From Candidatus Nanohaloarchaea archaeon (GTDB taxonomy: Archaea; EX4484-52; GLR71), in contig JAUVES010000014.1 of the NCBI GenBank assembly GCA_030594675.1, positions 1-10,541 on the forward strand: DNA of 10,541 nt. Reading direction: 5' to 3'. A program made the translations under genes and the position numbers. Below the pieces are notes generated by a model. That model saw only the letters and a list, made by a program, of their open reading frames with translations. It was not told the origin of the DNA and searched no databases. Below, piece by piece: positions 6,268 through 10,541 of the stretch. The number at the start of each line of letters is the position of its first letter. Positions within the stretch are counted from its first letter, which is position 1.

Positions 6268-6924
6268 AGACTGCTTAAACATGTTACCTGTATTTACAAG
6301 ACATATTACATTTTCAATATTGCAATATCCTGCTATATCCCTTTCTGTATCTTCATCTCCGCCAGCATCAAAATTATAGTGTTTGTCTATATCTTCTTCA
6401 GATACTATAAGCTTTTTATTTTTAAGACCCATATCTATTTTTGGAGATGCCATAATCTTTGCCCCTTCATATTCACTGATTATCAACTTAATGTTTTCAA
6501 TATATTTCTTCCGATTGCCTGGTTTACGGATATTATGGATATATACACCAAACACAGGTCCAAGTGATACAGGATATAGCATCTCGTCTTTTGCCTCAAG
6601 CATCCCATTATATAGACAGATAGAATACTCATCATCATTGATTTCTTTGGAAAGCGTCTCATTGAGATCCTTGATAAAATTATCAGCATTAAATATGCCG
6701 TCAATAAAATATTGTTTAGTATCTTCATTTTTCAAAAGACCGCTTTCAGGGATATAGATATTTGATAGCCATTCATTATTGATATTCATGTTGTATTTCC
6801 CAGATACACCAGAGACAAGCTGTCCCATATAGTCAAATGATTTCTCTATATGGGTACCTTCGCGTGCATTTGGAGGTCCTACTTCCTTTCTTGCCTCACT
6901 TGTCAAATGTTCTGTCATAATCAT
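6265..6924 (-). CDS. Hypothetical protein, second gene of a coupled pair
   Basis: A 219-residue soluble, acidic protein with no signal peptide or membrane segment and no family I recognise. Visible features are a mixed alpha/beta pattern, a charged middle (about 80-110), a hydrophobic strand-like PVSLGPVFGVYIHNI (118-132), and an acidic DAGGDEDTERD stretch (186-196) before a C-terminal IAGYCNIENVICLVNTG (197-213) with two of its three Cys. The ATG overlaps the stop of the preceding gene as ATGA (6924-6921), the usual sign of translational coupling, and favours this start over the ATG two codons later at 6918. It probably acts with its upstream partner. What the pair does is not evident; no nuclease, ATPase or transferase motif is seen. 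Confidence 0.72.
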   Translation of the reverse strand: MIMTEHLTSEARKEVGPPNAREGTHIEKSFDYMGQLVSGVSGKYNMNINNEWLSNIYIPESGLLKNEDTKQYFIDGIFNADNFIKDLNETLSKEINDDEYSICLYNGMLEAKDEMLYPVSLGPVFGVYIHNIRKPGNRKKYIENIKLIISEYEGAKIMASPKIDMGLKNKKLIVSEEDIDKHYNFDAGGDEDTERDIAGYCNIENVICLVNTGNMFKQS

Positions 6925-7256
6925 TCATATCCTATTTTACCATTATTATTATAGGTCGGCTCACAACTGCAAATTGCTACACCACCATTACCAGTAGTAG
7001 GTACAAGGCATCCAATCCCTTTTATTTTTACGATAGGATTAATGATATTAAGGATATAATCAATTGGATCTGTCTTTCCATTATTCTTTCTATACTCTAT
7101 AACCCTTTCAAGAAGCTTATCTTCCCTTATATCAAGACCCATTTCAAGATGAATAACATATTTAGGGTTAAAATTATTGCAGGATGGGTTTATTTTATCT
7201 AATTCAGAATCGATAATTTCTTTAATCTTTCCTCTTGCAGATATAGCCTCAGCCAT
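6921..7256 (-). CDS. Hypothetical protein, first gene of a coupled pair
   Basis: A 111-residue protein not assignable to a family. The first half is helical and charged; the second ends in a Gly/Cys-rich segment, GIGCLVPTTGNGG (80-92) followed by AICSCEP (94-100), with four Cys in all (26, 83, 96, 98). The CSC pair and the nearby Cys could bind a metal, but no known cluster pattern is met. I place the start at the ATG at 7256. The in-frame GTG at 7265 is better read as the GTGAT Shine-Dalgarno motif, four bases before the ATG, and the TATA box spacing gives an 11-base leader. Its stop overlaps the next gene's start as ATGA, so the two are a coupled operon. Confidence 0.7.
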   Translation of the reverse strand: MAEAISARGKIKEIIDSELDKINPSCNNFNPKYVIHLEMGLDIREDKLLERVIEYRKNNGKTDPIDYILNIINPIVKIKGIGCLVPTTGNGGVAICSCEPTYNNNGKIGYE

Positions 7257-7260
7257 ATAA

Positions 7261-7297
7261 ATCACATTATATTATACTACTGTTAAAGTATAAATAC
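7261..7297 (-). promoter_or_regulatory. Promoter and Shine-Dalgarno motif of the hypothetical gene pair
   Basis: On the minus strand GTATTTATAC (7297-7288) is a TATA-box candidate that predicts transcription from about 7267. GTGAT (7265-7261) follows, four bases before the ATG at 7256. This is the same arrangement as in front of the methyltransferase gene, and it explains why a GTG start codon appears to lie nine bases upstream in both. Confidence 0.55.
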
Positions 7298-7330
7298 TTA
7301 TCTTTTTAAAACTATCGTTTCTGGTTTTAT

Positions 7331-7345
7331 GAAGAAAAAAGCAAA
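7331..7345 (-). terminator. Possible T-rich terminator after the DRG-type GTPase gene
   Basis: On the minus strand this reads TTTGCTTTTTTCTTC, with six consecutive T at 7340-7335, about 100 bases past the stop of the GTPase gene and before the next promoter. Archaeal termination commonly uses such T tracts without a strong hairpin. The remainder of the 7298-7442 gap shows no convincing ORF, repeat or RNA gene. Confidence 0.3.
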
Positions 7346-7442
7346 GAATTAAACAGACTAACATGTAAACTTCTTAAATGAAAGCAATTTATAGAACACA
7401 AGCCCCCATCTAAAGCGATGAGAGTTCTTTTCTAATCCAAAA

Positions 7443-8540
7443 TCAAACATGAATCTCAACAACATCCTCATCCATAAGCACATGGCCAAGATTCTTTCTC
7501 TGCCCCGGAAACTTCGCAGACTTGCCAAACACCCGTGCATACTTAAACCTTTTACGGAACGTCCTGTGCAGTTTATCGCATGCATCCCCGACAGTGCACC
7601 CATCCTTAAGTATCAATGGCTCCTCAAAGTCAGCTTCCTTCCCCACAGGCTTAGTATACACCTTGATAAATTTAAGCTTAGAATATATCTTTCTGCGGAC
7701 CTCATCAATATTATCTCCATCTTTAGCTGATATGAACACTACATCTTGAGCGCCAAGCTCAGAACGAATTTCCTTAATTCTCAAAGAATCAACATAATCA
7801 ACCTTGTTCACAAATACAAGTAAAGGCACATATTTCCTGTTTTTTAAGATGACATCAGTAAGTTCATCATCAGTTATGTCAGTCCTTATAAGAACACTTG
7901 CATTCATTATTTTGTGCCCGCGAAGAACAGACTTCACAGTTTCAACATCAATCTTGGTCAATTTAACAGATGAATTGACAACAATCCCATCTCTTGTAGT
8001 CTTTTTAATGTAGACATCAGGTTTTATCCTGCCAAGCCGCACTCCGCCGTCATAAAGCTCTTTCTTGATAATCCCTATCTGCCGTATCTTAAACACATCA
8101 GTCATTATGATTACTAAATCCGAATTATTGACAACAGAAAGTATCTCACGCCCCCGCCCTTTACCTTTAGCAGCCCCCTCAATAATTCCGGGAACATCAA
8201 GGATCTGTATCTTTGCGCCTTCATGCTCCATCATGCCTGGAATTACATCAAGTGTTGTAAAATCATAGCCGCCAACCTCAGATGTAGCATTTGTAATCTT
8301 GTTCAGTAAAGTAGACTTTCCTACAGACGGAAACCCGACAAGAACACAGGTCGCATCACCCGACTTCTTTACAGAATACCCTCCAAGAGCAGCACCAGTA
8401 CCACTTGCCTTGCGCACAACACCATCCTTGATTGCAGCAATCTTTGCCTTCAGAAGCCCTCTATGTCCCTGAGTTGCCTTGTTTGAAGGTGTCTTTGCCA
8501 GTTCCTCTTCAAGTTTTTTAAGCTTATCCTCATCAGACAT
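7443..8540 (-). CDS. drg: DRG-type (Obg-family) GTPase with TGS domain
   Basis: A 365-residue archaeal homologue of the eukaryotic developmentally regulated GTP-binding proteins (Rbg in yeast), which associate with translating ribosomes. The N-terminal helical segment KTPSNKATQGHRGLLKAK (16-33) is typical of the family. The G domain has G1 GFPSVGKS (69-76), the G2 Thr pair (95-96), G3 DVPG (115-118), G4 NKVD (245-248) and G5 SAK (271-273). The DRG-specific insertion lies between G3 and G4, and a C-terminal TGS domain (about 289-365) ends in DEDVVEIHV. The length is normal for archaeal members. I start it at the ATG at 8540 rather than an in-frame codon at 8561: the TATA box at 8570-8561 overlaps the latter and sits 25 bases before the former, implying a leaderless mRNA. 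It lies 33 bp after the surface-protein gene but has its own promoter. Confidence 0.94.
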   Translation of the reverse strand: MSDEDKLKKLEEELAKTPSNKATQGHRGLLKAKIAAIKDGVVRKASGTGAALGGYSVKKSGDATCVLVGFPSVGKSTLLNKITNATSEVGGYDFTTLDVIPGMMEHEGAKIQILDVPGIIEGAAKGKGRGREILSVVNNSDLVIIMTDVFKIRQIGIIKKELYDGGVRLGRIKPDVYIKKTTRDGIVVNSSVKLTKIDVETVKSVLRGHKIMNASVLIRTDITDDELTDVILKNRKYVPLLVFVNKVDYVDSLRIKEIRSELGAQDVVFISAKDGDNIDEVRRKIYSKLKFIKVYTKPVGKEADFEEPLILKDGCTVGDACDKLHRTFRKRFKYARVFGKSAKFPGQRKNLGHVLMDEDVVEIHV

Positions 8541-8560
8541 AAGAACCAATAGTATATTCA

Positions 8561-8570
8561 ATTATAAAAG
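8561..8570 (-). promoter_or_regulatory. TATA box of the DRG-type GTPase gene
   Basis: On the minus strand CTTTTATAAT is centred about 25 bases before the ATG at 8540, placing the transcription start at the start codon. No Shine-Dalgarno motif precedes that ATG. The box begins just 3 bp after the stop of the upstream surface-protein gene (8574-8576). Confidence 0.6.
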
Positions 8571-8573
8571 AAT

Positions 8574-10541
8574 TTAGTTATTTATGACAATATTATCTTT
8601 GCCTGCAGAAGCACCAGTTTTCTTTTTCTCTCCATCATCAACAGACACAAGGCTTGTAGCAAGAATTACACCGATTACAACAATCATTACAACAATAATA
8701 ATTATCCACAGTATTGAGCCAGATCCTCCATCATCATCAACAGGAGGATTAAGCATTGCTTCACATGCTTGTTTAGGACAGTCTTCAGGACATGTATCAC
8801 ACTCACCATCATCAATGTCGCATATAGAATCGCCGCATACTGCTTTAGTTACTTCAGTCCTGTTAGCAGAAGTGCACCTGTCTTTATATTTGCAGTCATC
8901 AATCGTGCATGGTTCAGATGGGTCGCATTTTCCATCTCCCGCCTTTGGTGTTGTAAGGAGTGTATATGATTTTTCAATATCTGTAAGTTCATCATCTATA
9001 TCTGAAAGCATACTCTCAAATTCAGTAATATTGTCCATGATTGTTTCATAATTGGCAGGGTCTCCATATTTGGAAAGTATATAAGATCTCAGATCGGTTG
9101 CATTAATTATCATTTCATTGACTGTGCTGAAATTGAGATTGACTTTGTTTATTGAAGCATTAAGTTCAAGCATATTTCTCCAGTTTTTTGTAAGCGACAA
9201 TTCATCAGAGAGCGAAGTGACCTGTGTTGACAATCCTTCAAGCACATATATTGTAATGTTATAGGTCTGGTCAACCATATTCGGGGCGCTGATATGTAGT
9301 GTGCCGCTATAATTTCCTATAGTATCATAATTAAATGTCACTAAAACACTTACAGACGCATTGACTGAAACATTATCTGACGGCTGTATGGTAGTCACAT
9401 TTTCTATCATTTCATCTCCAATAAAATGTATGGAAGGGATTTCCATGTCCCTATATCCCACATTCTTGATAGTAATGCTTTCCTGCCATGCAATATTTTT
9501 AAACATTGTTATCTCAAACGAAGAATTATCAAAGTTCCTGTTGATTATCTCTAATTTAGGGTTTATGTCAATATAGAACATCAGCGGCATCTCAATAGTG
9601 TCGCTGCCGACATTTATAATTATTATTTCTTCATACTCATCATTTTCAAGCGCGTCAGGTGTTATGATTATGTCCAGATATATTTCCTCGCTGGCATTTA
9701 TATCAACACCTTCTTCAGATATATTGACATATATGTAATCAGTATCATTGTCGTCCTTATATGCTTCAAGATTATATATTTTCTGCCCCTTTATATTTTG
9801 TATGTTTATGCTGACAGTATAGTTTCCAGTCTGAACTATAGTGAACGCTTCAGGAACATATACTTCTATATACTGGTTTGCATATACACCGCCTATTGAA
9901 AATGTGTATTCGCCACTATAATGGTTTTCATATTTATCTATAGCGCTGACTTTTATTTTATAAAAACCCATCTGCGTTGTATTTGCTGTAGAGTAATACG
10001 CCTTTTCTTTATATTCTGATGTGCTGATCGAATCAAGCCCTATATTTTGCGATGTTGGTGTTGAAAGCGTAAATGTGGCATTGCATGGTACAAGCACAGG
10101 TGACCCGCCTCTCCTATCTTCAACCCATGCAGAGAAAGTGATATTATCCCCTGCCTCCCAGACAGGATCCGTATTGATCATAAGATAAAATCCTTCAACC
10201 CGGATATATTTTTTGTATGTTTTGCTCTCTCCGATAGAATGATACACTGTTGTTTCAAGTGTATAGTTTCCTGGAGCATTCCCCGGGACATTGTACACAT
10301 AAAACATATCTGTCATATTTATAGGGATATCTATAGTATCTACAGAGTCATTATCATACCGAATTTCCATCGTAGTGTTTATAGATATAATCTCCCCATA
10401 ATAATTATCATAGCTTATGTTTATCGGAATCTGGTCATTCAAAAAATATGAGAAATTCGTTTCATTAGAGCCATCTATGGTGAGGTTCAAAATATATGGT
10501 TCTGTTATAAAATAAAACTTACTGCCGCCATATCCAATACT
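8574..10541 (-). CDS. Large glycosylated type I membrane surface protein, N-terminus beyond the window
   Basis: The frame is open to the right edge. The TTG at 10490 that could be taken as a start is an internal Leu codon, with 17 further sense codons upstream, so at least 655 residues belong to a longer protein whose signal peptide is outside the window. Seen in order: several beta-sandwich (Ig-like or CARDB-like) segments over roughly the first 430 residues; a helical, probably coiled-coil stretch (about 435-525); a Cys-rich part (about 533-593) with ten Cys in two knots, GDGKCDPSEPC..DC and CGDSICD..CDTCPEDC; an acidic/Gly linker; one membrane helix (about 610-634); and a short Lys-rich cytoplasmic tail. 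About 26 N-x-S/T sequons suggest dense N-glycosylation outside the cell. It may be a cell-envelope or adhesion protein; the ligand is unknown. Confidence 0.85.
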   Translation of the reverse strand, partial: SIGYGGSKFYFITEPYILNLTIDGSNETNFSYFLNDQIPINISYDNYYGEIISINTTMEIRYDNDSVDTIDIPINMTDMFYVYNVPGNAPGNYTLETTVYHSIGESKTYKKYIRVEGFYLMINTDPVWEAGDNITFSAWVEDRRGGSPVLVPCNATFTLSTPTSQNIGLDSISTSEYKEKAYYSTANTTQMGFYKIKVSAIDKYENHYSGEYTFSIGGVYANQYIEVYVPEAFTIVQTGNYTVSINIQNIKGQKIYNLEAYKDDNDTDYIYVNISEEGVDINASEEIYLDIIITPDALENDEYEEIIIINVGSDTIEMPLMFYIDINPKLEIINRNFDNSSFEITMFKNIAWQESITIKNVGYRDMEIPSIHFIGDEMIENVTTIQPSDNVSVNASVSVLVTFNYDTIGNYSGTLHISAPNMVDQTYNITIYVLEGLSTQVTSLSDELSLTKNWRNMLELNASINKVNLNFSTVNEMIINATDLRSYILSKYGDPANYETIMDNITEFESMLSDIDDELTDIEKSYTLLTTPKAGDGKCDPSEPCTIDDCKYKDRCTSANRTEVTKAVCGDSICDIDDGECDTCPEDCPKQACEAMLNPPVDDDGGSGSILWIIIIVVMIVVIGVILATSLVSVDDGEKKKTGASAGKDNIVINN

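Noticed and set aside
6383..6757. 124-codon open frame on the plus strand within the second hypothetical gene
   Set aside because: The opposite strand carries the ATGA-coupled operon with promoter and Shine-Dalgarno motif, while this frame has neither and reads as Ser/Ile-rich shadow sequence.
7298..7442. Possible small RNA (C/D-box type) around GCGATGA near 7417
   Set aside because: A C-box-like string is present, but no matching D box (CTGA) or terminal stem was found at a suitable distance.
8584..9051. 155-codon open frame on the plus strand opposite the surface-protein gene
   Set aside because: It is antisense to a well-supported gene, its translation is low-complexity Ser/Ile/Thr-rich, and it has no promoter, Shine-Dalgarno motif or recognisable domain.
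1..10541. tRNA or rRNA genes
   Set aside because: No GGTTCGA-type T-loop with a pairing acceptor stem, and no conserved rRNA segment, was seen on either strand by reading; a covariance-model scan was not possible here.

Overview
The window reads as a piece of an AT-rich archaeal chromosome. The gene set is archaeal: a HerA-type bipolar DNA translocase, a DRG-type GTPase with a TGS domain, and a Cas4-like Fe-S nuclease. Expression signals are archaeal too: TATA boxes about 25 nt upstream of leaderless start codons, and short GTGAT Shine-Dalgarno motifs elsewhere. A large surface protein dense in N-glycosylation sequons and ending in Cys-rich CGDxxCD..C..DC knots resembles surface proteins common in DPANN-type archaea. 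That lineage guess is inference; the sequence has no rRNA or tRNA to settle it.

Layout. (1) 1-266: a non-coding promoter region. A divergent gene seems to begin at 24 and run leftward out of the window. The region also holds repeat copy A, which carries a copied dapL 3' end. (2) 267-1493 (+): dapL, LL-diaminopimelate aminotransferase of lysine biosynthesis, followed by repeat copy B. (3) 1572-2987 (-): a SAM-dependent methyltransferase with a long unassigned C-terminal region. (4) 3101-5290 (+): a Cas4/RecB-like nuclease followed by HerA, a DNA-processing pair whose promoter lies inside repeat copy C. (5) 5346-6262 (+): an AIM24-family protein and a 71-residue single-span membrane protein. 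(6) 6265-7256 (-): two unrecognised proteins, translationally coupled by an ATGA overlap and convergent with group 5 across only 2 bp. (7) 7443-8540 (-): DRG-type GTPase. (8) 8574-10541 (-): a type I membrane surface protein whose N-terminus lies beyond the right edge.

No single pathway links these genes. The most noteworthy items are three. First, HerA is paired with a Cas4-like nuclease instead of the expected NurA. Second, a 50-75 bp intergenic element occurs three times in the same orientation; two copies flank dapL as direct repeats, and one supplies the nuclease-herA promoter. Third, the two-gene operon of unknown function at 6265-7256. Two apparent GTG starts (2996 and 7265) are better read as Shine-Dalgarno motifs nine bases before the true ATG, and the start-like TTG at 10490 is an internal Leu codon of a gene truncated by the window edge. 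No tRNA, rRNA, CRISPR array or transposase was seen.
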